From Helicobacter cetorum (lineage in GTDB: Bacteria > Campylobacterota > Campylobacteria > Campylobacterales > BB28): a stretch of DNA of 36,403 bases. The notes under the pieces are model-generated. The model was not told where the DNA came from and ran no database searches. It was given only the letters and a program-made list of their open reading frames with translations. Every line of letters starts with the position of its first letter. The stretch's first letter is position 1. The translations under genes and the position numbers were made by a program. Positions 1-7,658 of this stretch are shown in pieces. The DNA lies in NCBI GenBank assembly GCA_022729755.1, contig DZAZ01000012.1, forward strand, positions 1 to 36,403. Direction: 5' to 3'.

Positions 1-44
1 ATAAAATTCCTCGTGGTTATGGAGTTTGGATTAAGAGAGATTAA
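1..44 (+). CDS. 3' end of an unidentified gene (clipped by the window edge)
   Basis: Reading from base 3, an open frame encodes KIPRGYGVWIKRD and ends at TAA (42-44). The peptide looks like a normal basic protein C-terminus, but I do not recognise the family. It converges on the Uma2 gene. An inverted repeat covers its stop codon, as expected at a gene end. Only 13 residues are visible, so chance is possible. Confidence 0.4.
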   Translation, partial: KIPRGYGVWIKRD

Positions 45-52
45 TCTCTTAA
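31..52. repeat. Inverted repeat over a gene end, possible terminator
   Basis: Arms TTAAGAGA (31-38) and TCTCTTAA (45-52) are perfect complements around a 6-base loop. The hairpin lies between the clipped plus-strand gene and the convergent Uma2 gene. There is no clear T-run after it on either strand, so a terminator role is tentative. Confidence 0.3.
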
Positions 53-73
53 ACTTCCCCTTAAGTTGCAAAA

Positions 74-616
74 TTATAAATCAAAAATTTCACTAAAATC
101 CATTTCAAATTTACAAATATCCAAATCAATCTCACAAAAACCCTCTTTTTGAAACTTTCCCTTTAAATAATATTTATCATCTTTCAGCTCATATACTTCA
201 GCTTCTAAGTTTTCAGGCTCAATGATGATGTAGTATTTAACTTTTTCTCTCTCATAAATTTCAAATTTCAATCCTCTATCTTTTTTTTCTGTTGATGGCG
301 ATAAAATTTCAACTACCAAAGCTGGAGTTTTTGTAAGCTTTATAAAATCCACATCAACATCACAAACAATCAAATTATCAGGCTGAATAATTGTGTCATT
401 TCTCACAACCCAATCAACTGGCATAAAAACTTTACATCTTTTACAATTTTTTAATTTTGATTGAACTTCAAAAGCTATATTATTGCTAATTCTTTGATGT
501 TTTCCCTTTGGCATTGGTGACATTGCATAAGGCACACCATCAATCACTTCCCATCGTCCTTGCCAATTTTCATAATCTTCATAAGTATAATGCGGTAAAT
601 AATCAATCGCACCCAT
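74..616 (-). CDS. Uma2-family putative restriction endonuclease (DUF820)
   Basis: This 180-residue protein has the Uma2 layout: an N-terminal WEVIDGVPY segment with a conserved Glu, a QPD motif near residue 79, and VVEILSPST followed by a Lys-containing strand near residue 115. Together these form a PD-(D/E)XK-type nuclease core. The family is abundant in cyanobacteria and scattered elsewhere; its role is unproven, although it is usually labelled a putative endonuclease. Length is normal for the family. It is a single gene, upstream of no partner here. The leader has AAAGGC before the ATG, the same arrangement as the antiporter gene at 5580. Family assignment is confident; cellular function is unknown. 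Confidence 0.85.
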   Translation of the reverse strand: MGAIDYLPHYTYEDYENWQGRWEVIDGVPYAMSPMPKGKHQRISNNIAFEVQSKLKNCKRCKVFMPVDWVVRNDTIIQPDNLIVCDVDVDFIKLTKTPALVVEILSPSTEKKDRGLKFEIYEREKVKYYIIIEPENLEAEVYELKDDKYYLKGKFQKEGFCEIDLDICKFEMDFSEIFDL

Positions 617-717
617 AAAAAGCCTTTTTTATTAGTTTATTTCTTTATATTTAGTTTAGTAAAAAGTCTTACTTTTTTTAACAATTCTTTATAGTAATTT
701 AGTCTTTCGGATAGTAG

Positions 718-751
718 GAGATAAAAAGAGAGAAAAACTCTATTTTATCTC
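718..751 (-). terminator. Long hairpin over the end of the pseudopilin operon
   Basis: GAGATAAAAAGAG (718-730) pairs with CTCT (738-741) and TTTTATCTC (743-751), giving a 13-bp stem with a single bulged base and a 7-base loop. It overlaps the stop codon (740-742) of the last gene of the minus-strand operon. No long U-run follows, so this may be a 3'-end stabilising hairpin rather than a classical intrinsic terminator. Confidence 0.4.
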
Positions 752-1237
752 TATTGCTTTAGTTGTAAAAAACTTTGTAGCTTTAGGATTTGAATAAATT
801 ACTTTATAATTCTCTTCTTTTTGATTTATAACTTTAAATTGAGTGTTTGTACTAGTTTTTTTAGCTAATTTATACTTTACTTCATATATTTGTTTGAAAC
901 CTTCAGCTTCTTCTACACTTATAATTTCAACATCAACTCCACCTTCTAATACATAAAGAGCTTTCATTAAATTCTCATTTGATGGTCTATAAAGTGCAGC
1001 AGTACACTTATCCATATCAGCTTGCATTGGCGGTGGTAAAGAAAATAGCATTGGTGGTAAAACATCGCACTCTTCAGGAAAAGGGCTTTTTCTTACTTTT
1101 ACGTCTTTTTTTTCTTTCTCTTTTGGAATTTCTGTCGTTGTCTCTTTTTTAGTTTCAAAAAAACCAGGGGGCATTGGAGGCATTTCACTAGCAAATAACA
1201 TTAATGGTAAAGTGAAAAATAAAACTTTTTTCTTCAT
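740..1237 (-). CDS. Exported hypothetical protein, last gene of the pseudopilin operon
   Basis: From the chosen ATG the protein is 165 residues and begins MKKKVLFFTLPLMLFAS, a clear signal peptide. The ATG at 1237 is chosen because AAGGAG lies 6 bases upstream; a longer in-frame start at 1270 would put 11 residues before the signal. After cleavage comes a proline-rich stretch (MPPMPPGFF), a charged Lys/Glu linker (about residues 28-48), and a mixed domain with two Cys (in PEECDVLPP and MDKCTAAL). I do not recognise the family. Its position directly after four pseudopilin genes, in the same direction, suggests a periplasmic accessory of the type II secretion or pseudopilus system. That role is inference from context only. 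Confidence 0.7.
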   Translation of the reverse strand: MKKKVLFFTLPLMLFASEMPPMPPGFFETKKETTTEIPKEKEKKDVKVRKSPFPEECDVLPPMLFSLPPPMQADMDKCTAALYRPSNENLMKALYVLEGGVDVEIISVEEAEGFKQIYEVKYKLAKKTSTNTQFKVINQKEENYKVIYSNPKATKFFTTKAIEIK

Positions 1238-1250
1238 TAATTCTCCTTTT

Positions 1251-1769
1251 TTATAGTTTGTTAAATTCAAAAATTATAGGCTTTAACTTATCATTTTTTA
1301 AATAAATTAAAAATGATTTAGAACCATTTGAGTCATAAACTCTAAAAGCTTTGCAATTTGGAACAACTTTATCTAAATGAACATTAAACATTTCATTATC
1401 CTCAATTGGAAGTTTTATAGTACTTTTAGATTCAAGCCTAATCAAAGTATCATCTTTTTTAGATACAAACCAAACAACATTTGGATTCTTGATATTATAG
1501 AGAGAATTTTTTGACTTGTCAATTTGGACAATTGAGTAATTTTTTGAATCAGGTTTCTCTAAAAATTTAATTCCACCACTTGCTAAAGCCATATCTCTAT
1601 AAATAGTTGTTAAAAATTTTTCTCTAAGTTCAAGTTCTAAATTTTTATTTTCATAAAATTTATTTGTAAATTTTAGCGAATCAATAGAACTATATAAATA
1701 AATGAAAATCAAACTAATTAAAGCGACCGAAATCATCAATTCAATTAAAGTAAAAGCTCTCTTGCTCAT
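1251..1769 (-). CDS. Type II secretion pseudopilin (GspJ-like)
   Basis: This 172-residue protein starts MSKRAFTLIELMIS, a prepilin N-methylation segment with the conserved Glu at position 5 of the mature form, followed by about 20 hydrophobic residues. The residue before the predicted cleavage site is Ala (A5) rather than the usual Gly. The rest is a soluble domain without recognisable cysteines in a pattern. The ATG at 1769 lies one base after the stop of the preceding gene, with GGTGGA upstream; an extension to a TTG at 1784 is less likely. Assignment to the GspJ position rests on its size and on being the last pseudopilin in the operon. The pseudopilin class is certain, the subtype is not. 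Confidence 0.8.
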   Translation of the reverse strand: MSKRAFTLIELMISVALISLIFIYLYSSIDSLKFTNKFYENKNLELELREKFLTTIYRDMALASGGIKFLEKPDSKNYSIVQIDKSKNSLYNIKNPNVVWFVSKKDDTLIRLESKSTIKLPIEDNEMFNVHLDKVVPNCKAFRVYDSNGSKSFLIYLKNDKLKPIIFEFNKL

Positions 1770-1770
1770 A

Positions 1771-2442
1771 CTACATTCCACCAATACTTGGTAATGTATT
1801 TGAATTTGAAGATGGAATTTGTGGCATTTGCTGATTATTATTATTTTGCTGATTTATAGAAGGTAATTGTGGTGGATTACCTTGAATCGTTTCTTGATTT
1901 GTTTGTACTTGAGTATTTTGTGTTGTGTCTCCTCCACCTATTAATGGCTCTTGTGTTATAGTTGGCATATTCTCCATTCCTTCAAACTCAAATGAGTAAA
2001 GATATGTCCCCGCCTCTTTGAATTTTACATCAATTCTATTTAACAAAATTGGCTCAAGCTCAACACCTTCAGCTCCAGCATCTGAATAATCAAGCTCATC
2101 TTCTTCATCTACAATATTTCCCGAAGCAAATGGCTCAATTTGGGCTATTTCAACTTTTTTAATATGTACATTTTCTTCTTTTAAAATTTTTTCCAACTCA
2201 TCATTTTTTATATTTGGATATTTTAACTTAATAATTTCAAAAAGAGTTCTATCTTTATCTTCTAACTCTTTTGAATAACTATTAAAAACTAAAGAAGCTT
2301 TTTCATTTATATCAATTCTACTAAGTGAAAACTCAAAAGTTCTAGTATGATTTGAGTGAATTTGAAGTAAACTAAGCCCAACAACACTTATTATAATAAC
2401 TGAAACCATCACTTCAATTAGTGTAAAAGCCCTAATCTTCAT
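1771..2442 (-). CDS. Type II secretion pseudopilin (GspI-like) with Gln/Asn/Pro-rich tail
   Basis: The 223-residue product begins MKIRAFTLIEVMVS, a prepilin leader with Ala before the cleavage site, Glu5 and a hydrophobic helix. The globular part contains an acidic patch (DEEDELDYSD). The last 60 or so residues are a low-complexity tail rich in Gln, Asn, Pro and Thr, unusual for a pseudopilin and probably disordered. The start at 2442 is preferred over an in-frame ATG at 2457 because the leader is then of standard length and GGTGAT lies just upstream. It overlaps the preceding gene by 11 bases, suggesting translational coupling. Subtype is inferred from operon position. Confidence 0.8.
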   Translation of the reverse strand: MKIRAFTLIEVMVSVIIISVVGLSLLQIHSNHTRTFEFSLSRIDINEKASLVFNSYSKELEDKDRTLFEIIKLKYPNIKNDELEKILKEENVHIKKVEIAQIEPFASGNIVDEEDELDYSDAGAEGVELEPILLNRIDVKFKEAGTYLYSFEFEGMENMPTITQEPLIGGGDTTQNTQVQTNQETIQGNPPQLPSINQQNNNNQQMPQIPSSNSNTLPSIGGM

Positions 2443-3001
2443 AATAATCACCAGCATTAACAGGATAATAATTTCTATTTAAAAATTGCTCTTTTGCCAA
2501 TTGTTCATCGCTAGTTACATTTACATCGCTAAAATAAGAGTTAAAAATGTAGTATTTAGCAAAATTATAAACTACAAATGAAGAGTTAGAACCATTTGGA
2601 TATATTTTATATTCAAAGCAAACTTTTTCTAATTCTGGAAATTCCACACTTTGGTCAATAAATCTCTCTTTAAATTCAACTTTAACCAACTCGCCATACT
2701 CATCAATCACATAAATTTTTAATTTATCATCTAATTTCAGTTTTAAATCATCGTTTATAATTTTTTCATCTTCATAAACTACACACTTTTGACAATTTTG
2801 ATAACAAACTAATTTAATTAATTTATCATTTTTTTGAAACTCTTTCATAAACTCTTTTAAATTTTCAAACTTAAACTCTTTATCTTTTGAAAAAAATCTA
2901 TCAAAAGAAATTCCAACCAAAGTATATAAAATACCTATAATAAAAATAACTAATATTAATTCAAAGAGGGTAAAACCTCTTTTTTTATCTATTTTTGACA
3001 C
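2432..3001 (-). CDS. Type II secretion pseudopilin (GspH-like)
   Basis: This 189-residue protein has the prepilin motif KKRG then FTLFE and a hydrophobic helix (ILVIFIIGILYTLVGIS). Cleavage is predicted after Gly9. The soluble part contains a Cys cluster (CYQNCQKC, about residues 66-73) that could form a disulfide or bind metal; this is unusual for a minor pseudopilin. It overlaps the 3' end of gspG by 13 bases and the next pseudopilin by 11 bases, so the whole set is translationally coupled. GspH is the best guess from its place directly after gspG. Confidence 0.8.
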   Translation of the reverse strand: MSKIDKKRGFTLFELILVIFIIGILYTLVGISFDRFFSKDKEFKFENLKEFMKEFQKNDKLIKLVCYQNCQKCVVYEDEKIINDDLKLKLDDKLKIYVIDEYGELVKVEFKERFIDQSVEFPELEKVCFEYKIYPNGSNSSFVVYNFAKYYIFNSYFSDVNVTSDEQLAKEQFLNRNYYPVNAGDYYED

Positions 3002-3432
3002 TCGCTAAATCTTATGTCTTTTGCTTCATCAATTCCACCCTCTTTAGCATCAGCTCCAAGAGAGATAAGTTCATAACTTTCTTCACCTTTTACATATACA
3101 AATGCTCTTTTCCAAGGGTCTTTTGGAATATTTCCCTCTTCAAAATAACCTTTTAGCGAATAGTTTGGATATTTTGTCTCATCAGGATTTTTTGCTAGTG
3201 AATTTAATCCCTCTTCTGTATCAGGATATGTTCCATTATCTAATTTAAACATTTTAAGTGCTTCAGATACATTTTTCATTTGAATACAAACTAATTTTTG
3301 CTTTGCTTCTTCACTCTTTCCAATTAAATTTGGCATTACAATAGAAGCTAAAAGTCCTAAAATAATAATAACAATCATAATTTCAATAAGTGAAAAACCT
3401 CGTTTACTTCTTCGATACTTTTTATTATTCAT
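2989..3432 (-). CDS. gspG: Major pseudopilin GspG
   Basis: The 147-residue protein has the prepilin leader ending KRG, then FSLIEIMIVIIILGLLAS. Cleavage is predicted after Gly12. GspG hallmarks follow: DNGTYPDTEEGLNSL, the PKDPWKRAFVY segment, and LISLGADAKEGG, which matches the calcium-binding loop of the family. GspG forms the body of the type II secretion pseudopilus in the inner membrane and periplasm. It is the first gene of a five-gene minus-strand operon. AAGGGG lies about 7 bases before the ATG, and a TATAAT box is seen upstream at 3470-3475. The ATPase, secretin and inner-membrane parts of the system are not in this window. Confidence 0.93.
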   Translation of the reverse strand: MNNKKYRRSKRGFSLIEIMIVIIILGLLASIVMPNLIGKSEEAKQKLVCIQMKNVSEALKMFKLDNGTYPDTEEGLNSLAKNPDETKYPNYSLKGYFEEGNIPKDPWKRAFVYVKGEESYELISLGADAKEGGIDEAKDIRFSECQK

Positions 3433-3469
3433 AAAAATACCCCTTTGTCAAATAAATTTAAAAGTCGCA

Positions 3470-3475
3470 ATTATA
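3470..3475 (-). promoter_or_regulatory. -10 box for the pseudopilin operon
   Basis: On the minus strand this reads TATAAT, 37 bases before the gspG ATG and just after the antiporter stop codon. No good -35 box is seen, which is normal for Campylobacterota sigma-70 promoters. Confidence 0.5.
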
Positions 3476-3489
3476 TAACAATTTATCTT

Positions 3490-5580
3490 TTATTTAAGTA
3501 ATAGTTTTCTAACCCTTCGTTTATTACCACCAAAAATCTCTTTGTAGCGATTCTTTAAAATTTGTGATTGTAACTCTTCGGTTGTTGTTTGTTTTTGGTA
3601 AAGTAGTAAAAAGCTTTTATCACTTAATTTTTCTAAAACACTTGGAATAGTATCTACATAACTAGACCACGAAATAGTGTTAACTCTTGCACTAAATACT
3701 ATTAATAACTCATCTTTTTCTATTTTAGAGCTAAAATCATCAAACCTCGTCCAATCATCAAACCTATTTTGTTTAAAAGTTAAAGATGGTTTAAGGTTCA
3801 TTACAGCTTCGACATATCGCAAAGTCATATTTGAAGCCATAACATTAACTTCTAAACCTAATTTCTTGCTAAAAGTTTTAAGTTGCATCATAGAGTGCAA
3901 AAATCCCTCTTCTAACTCGGCTCGTGGTGGAATTGCAATTGTCACATTGCTAAATGTGTTCAAAGGTTGCGATAAACAAGAGATTATTAGAGAGTGTTTA
4001 CTCTTTTTAACTACCGTGTTTATAACATTTCCAAAAATTTTATCACTATCAACACTTTTACTCTTATCCCAAACTAATAAAATATCTGAAACCATTAATT
4101 CAGTTGCACTTTTTATTATTCCATTACCAATTGATGGGGCTATTCTAGTTATTATTTGAACTTGATTTTCAGTTGCACTACCGATTTTAACCGCATCTTC
4201 TAAAATTCTTCTACTAAAGTGTAATTGCTCTTCCGTCTCTTTATTATCTTTTACGACTTTAAGTGCATATATTGGACTATCACTTTCATCTTTGAAAAAA
4301 ACAGCTAAATTCATCAATTCACTTATTTTTGATTGAGTTCCTGTTGCTAATAGTAATTTTTGTTTCTCTTCGTGTTTTTGATTTATAATGTTTGCCTCTT
4401 TATCTGCTATTTTTTGTCCCCATTTTTCAACTATTAAAGAACTAACTAAGCAAGTTACCAAAATTTTTACGATAGTTCCATTTAATATAGTTTCATCAAA
4501 AAAGTTAAGTTTGTACCCAACAAAAACAACAGCTAATGAAACAGCAGCTTGAGAAACACTAAGTCCATAAATAACCATACCTTCCGATTTATCTAATTTT
4601 AAAGTTTTTTGTGTGAATACAGCCGCAAGATATTTTCCAACTAAAGTTATAACAATTAATACAATAGAGACCCAAATAGTTTCAAATGAGATAAAAAAAA
4701 CTTTTAAATCTACAATCATTCCAACACCGATTAAGAAAAATGGAATAAATATGGCATTTCCAATAAATTCAATTCTATTCATAAGTGGAGAGTTGTGAGG
4801 TATAAATCTATTTAATACAAGTCCAGCAGCAAATGCTCCAATGATAGGCTCAAGTTTTACAAAATCTGCTAAAGAAGCCGATAAAAAAACCATTGCTAAA
4901 ACAAAAATATATTGAGGAATACTCTCTTGATATTTTGTAAAAAATAGGTATGCAATCTTTGGCAATAACCAAAAAATAATTACTCCAAATATAAAAGTTG
5001 AAATTAAAAGCTTAGTCCAAAATAAAACTCCAAGCTCTCCTCCAACACTTGCCGTAATTACAGCTAAAACTAAAAGTGAAGCACTATCAGTAATTACAGT
5101 TCCACCAACAGCCGTAGAAACGGCACTACTTTTAGTAATTCCTAATTGAGTTGCTATTGGATAACTAATAAGTGTGTGAGCTCCAAACATACTACCTAAT
5201 AATAAAGATGAAATAAAATTTAATCCTAAAAGATAATATCCACCTAATGTTCCAAGTATCATAGGCACACTAAATGTAAATAAACCAAAAATTAAACTTC
5301 TATGACGATTTTTTTTAAAATCCACCAAATCTATTTCAACTGCTGCTAAAAACATAATATAAAGCAATCCAACAGTTCCAAGAAGTATAATGGAGCTATC
5401 TCTTGCCAAAATTCCAAGCCCATTTGGACCCAAAAATACACCTGCCAAAATAAGTCCAACTACGGAAGGAACATTAAGTCGTTTTAGCCATAATTGAGAA
5501 AATAAAACTATTACTAATATAATAAAAAATATTAAAACTGGATTTGTAAAAGGAATAATAAAAAAGTCGTCGTGATGCAT
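3490..5580 (-). CDS. CPA2-family cation:proton antiporter
   Basis: This 696-residue inner-membrane protein has roughly a dozen hydrophobic segments in residues 10-390, with family motifs such as PSVVGLILAGVFLGPNGLG, the GTVITDSASLL segment and EPIIGAFAAGLVLNR. This is the Na+/H+ exchanger fold (PF00999). Residues about 400-696 are soluble and resemble the universal-stress-type tails found on many such antiporters; I see no clear TrkA-N (RCK) domain. It would exchange Na+ or K+ for H+ and help pH or salt balance; the ion cannot be told from sequence. AAAGGC lies upstream of the ATG. It is a single gene between the pseudopilin operon and the porin. Confidence 0.9.
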   Translation of the reverse strand: MHHDDFFIIPFTNPVLIFFIILVIVLFSQLWLKRLNVPSVVGLILAGVFLGPNGLGILARDSSIILLGTVGLLYIMFLAAVEIDLVDFKKNRHRSLIFGLFTFSVPMILGTLGGYYLLGLNFISSLLLGSMFGAHTLISYPIATQLGITKSSAVSTAVGGTVITDSASLLVLAVITASVGGELGVLFWTKLLISTFIFGVIIFWLLPKIAYLFFTKYQESIPQYIFVLAMVFLSASLADFVKLEPIIGAFAAGLVLNRFIPHNSPLMNRIEFIGNAIFIPFFLIGVGMIVDLKVFFISFETIWVSIVLIVITLVGKYLAAVFTQKTLKLDKSEGMVIYGLSVSQAAVSLAVVFVGYKLNFFDETILNGTIVKILVTCLVSSLIVEKWGQKIADKEANIINQKHEEKQKLLLATGTQSKISELMNLAVFFKDESDSPIYALKVVKDNKETEEQLHFSRRILEDAVKIGSATENQVQIITRIAPSIGNGIIKSATELMVSDILLVWDKSKSVDSDKIFGNVINTVVKKSKHSLIISCLSQPLNTFSNVTIAIPPRAELEEGFLHSMMQLKTFSKKLGLEVNVMASNMTLRYVEAVMNLKPSLTFKQNRFDDWTRFDDFSSKIEKDELLIVFSARVNTISWSSYVDTIPSVLEKLSDKSFLLLYQKQTTTEELQSQILKNRYKEIFGGNKRRVRKLLLK

Positions 5581-5633
5581 AAAAAAGCCTTTTTACTTTA
5601 TTGCTTAATTTTGATTAAGTTTTAAAGTTTTTA

Positions 5634-6827
5634 TTAAAAATTATAATTTGCTCTTAGTACATATCCAGTATAGCTATCAGCTCCCGTATTAGTATTATCT
5701 TCTAAAAATACGATAACTCCATCAACTGAAAATGGCTCTTTTTCATAACCAAGAACTATATCAAACTCTTCTTTGTCAAAATTATCTGCTTTAAATACAC
5801 CATAGTATGCACCAATTAAAGCACCATTTAAGCCAAAATTACTTAAATCTTGTTCAACTCCACCCGCATATGCTTGAGCATTTTTGCCATTTACTGGTGT
5901 TAAATTATCAAAATATGATGTAAACATAGGAGCCCCACCCCAAGCCTCAATTAATTCATCATCATTTCCATCATTAAATGCAATATTCAAAGTTGTGTTT
6001 GTTTGTAAAGTTGCAAAAGCATTTAAACCTACCATAAATGCTTTTTTAGCTCCCATTACTTTATCGCCAATATCAGCTTGAAATTGATACTGCCCACCAA
6101 CTCCAAAATCTACACCATTAAAGTTAAATTTATATCCAGCTTCTAAATAGAGTGCATTTACAACATTTGTAATATAGTAATTCCAAAATTGAAGATTTAC
6201 ATTCTCAACTCCTTCATAAGTTGCACTAACAAAAGCTATTCCATCATCATTTTGGATTTCAGCTGCTGTTTGAATTGCTCCAAATCTTTCAGGACCAACT
6301 GCACTCTCCCAACCACTCATTTTATTAAAATATCCAGCACTTAAAGTTAAATCTTTTATAGTCGTGTTTGTAGCTAAAATCCCACTAAAAGTATTTGGTA
6401 TCATTCTAATATCATCTGAATTCATAAGTGGAGTATCAAGCTCTTGACGACCGATTTTAATCGTTGTATCTGAAATATTTGCTCTAAAATATGCTTCACC
6501 CAAAATAGTATAACTTTTTTTATCTGCATCAAAAAAATCACCATTTACCTTATCTTTTTTTCTATCGTTAAAACCTAAACTATTTGAAGTGTAACCAGTT
6601 ACTCCAGCTCCATATTTTTGAGCTTCAGATGTTTCTAAATGCACCTTTGCACCCAAACTAAAAGCTCGTTCATCTATTTGTTCTTTTTTATCAAAAGCAA
6701 CTTTAATAAGCCCTGCTCTTACTTGTCCATTAATTTTGCCACTTTGAAATGTATCTCTAAGCCAAGCAATATCATCAGCCATCAACATATTAACTGCAAC
6801 GATTGAAAGTAATAATGTCTTTTTCAA
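5634..6827 (-). CDS. OprD-family outer-membrane porin
   Basis: The 397-residue protein begins with a signal peptide (MKKTLLLSIVAVNMLMADD) and continues as alternating beta-strand sequence ending in a C-terminal Phe (LRANYNF), the usual signal for outer-membrane barrel insertion. IKIGRQELDTPL and the DIRMIPNTF region are typical of the OprD-like porins common in Campylobacterota. The substrate is unknown. The start codon is TTG, supported by AAAAGGAT at good spacing. It has its own -10 box (6856-6861) and is probably a single-gene unit, although mlaF lies just upstream in the same direction. Confidence 0.88.
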   Translation of the reverse strand: MKKTLLLSIVAVNMLMADDIAWLRDTFQSGKINGQVRAGLIKVAFDKKEQIDERAFSLGAKVHLETSEAQKYGAGVTGYTSNSLGFNDRKKDKVNGDFFDADKKSYTILGEAYFRANISDTTIKIGRQELDTPLMNSDDIRMIPNTFSGILATNTTIKDLTLSAGYFNKMSGWESAVGPERFGAIQTAAEIQNDDGIAFVSATYEGVENVNLQFWNYYITNVVNALYLEAGYKFNFNGVDFGVGGQYQFQADIGDKVMGAKKAFMVGLNAFATLQTNTTLNIAFNDGNDDELIEAWGGAPMFTSYFDNLTPVNGKNAQAYAGGVEQDLSNFGLNGALIGAYYGVFKADNFDKEEFDIVLGYEKEPFSVDGVIVFLEDNTNTGADSYTGYVLRANYNF

Positions 6828-6855
6828 TTTTTATCCTTTTTTTAATATTTTTTGT

Positions 6856-6861
6856 ATTATA
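6856..6861 (-). promoter_or_regulatory. -10 box upstream of the porin gene
   Basis: The minus strand reads TATAAT within an AT-only stretch, 29 bases before the TTG start of the porin gene. No convincing -35 box is seen. Confidence 0.45.
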
Positions 6862-6878
6862 TATTTTGCTAACTTAGT

Positions 6879-7643
6879 TTAAATTGAAGTATTTTGAAAA
6901 TCATTATCATCTAATTTAAAAAATTCCCTTAAAGCATAGTGTCTAAACTCTTTTGCTTCAATCAAATCTCCCTCAAAAAGCACTTTTTTATTAAATAAAA
7001 TAGAAAATCTATCAAGTACTCTATTTATAGTTTCAATTTGGTGAGTTACCATTACAACAGTTAAATTTAACATATTTCTAAGTTCAAGTATCAATTTATC
7101 GAAAGCTTCAGCACTTATTGGGTCAAGTCCACTTGTAGGCTCATCTAAAAATAAAAGTTTAGGGTCAAGCACCAAAGCTCTGGCAAGTCCTACTCTTTTT
7201 TTCATTCCACCACTAAGTTCGGCTGGATATAAATTTGCAACTCTTTCAGATGATAAACCCACCATTTCTATTTTTGCATAAGCTATCTCTTTGATTAACT
7301 CTTGAGGTAAATTTGTGTACTCTTTTAGTGGAATTGAAACATTCTCAAGTACATTAAGCGAAGAAAATAAAGCTCCAAATTGAAAAAGCACACCCGTATT
7401 TAATCTAAATTTGGCGACCTCTTTAGAACTCATTTTTTTTAAATTTTTACCAAAAATAATAATTTCACCATTTCTATACTCTTGTAACATTATCATCTCT
7501 CGCAAAAGTGTCGATTTTCCCGTACCACTTCCGCCAAGAATTCCATAAATTTCACCCTCATTAATAGTTAAATTTACACCATCGTGGATAGTTTCACTTC
7601 CAAATTTTGTTATAAGATTATTAACTTTTACAACTTCACCCAT
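6879..7643 (-). CDS. mlaF: MlaF-type ABC transporter ATPase (phospholipid/toluene-tolerance family)
   Basis: The protein is 254 residues from the ATG at 7643. It has a Walker A (GGSGTGKST), the MlaF-type Q-loop region LFQFGALFSSLNVLENV, the signature LSGGM, a Walker B with LLFLDEPTSGLD, and an H-loop THQ. This pattern matches the ATPase of the Mla/Ttg2 system, which moves phospholipids between the inner and outer membranes. Its permease (MlaE) and MCE-domain partner (MlaD) are not next to it here and should lie elsewhere. A TTG start at 7649 is possible but AAGGT is better placed for 7643. Confidence 0.85.
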   Translation of the reverse strand: MGEVVKVNNLITKFGSETIHDGVNLTINEGEIYGILGGSGTGKSTLLREMIMLQEYRNGEIIIFGKNLKKMSSKEVAKFRLNTGVLFQFGALFSSLNVLENVSIPLKEYTNLPQELIKEIAYAKIEMVGLSSERVANLYPAELSGGMKKRVGLARALVLDPKLLFLDEPTSGLDPISAEAFDKLILELRNMLNLTVVMVTHQIETINRVLDRFSILFNKKVLFEGDLIEAKEFRHYALREFFKLDDNDFQNTSI

Positions 7644-7658
7644 AATCAACCTTAAGCT

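Noticed and set aside
3677-4159. Plus-strand open frame of 160 codons opposite the antiporter gene
   Set aside because: It lies wholly within a well-supported minus-strand gene, has no family motif and arises from the AT-rich codon pattern.
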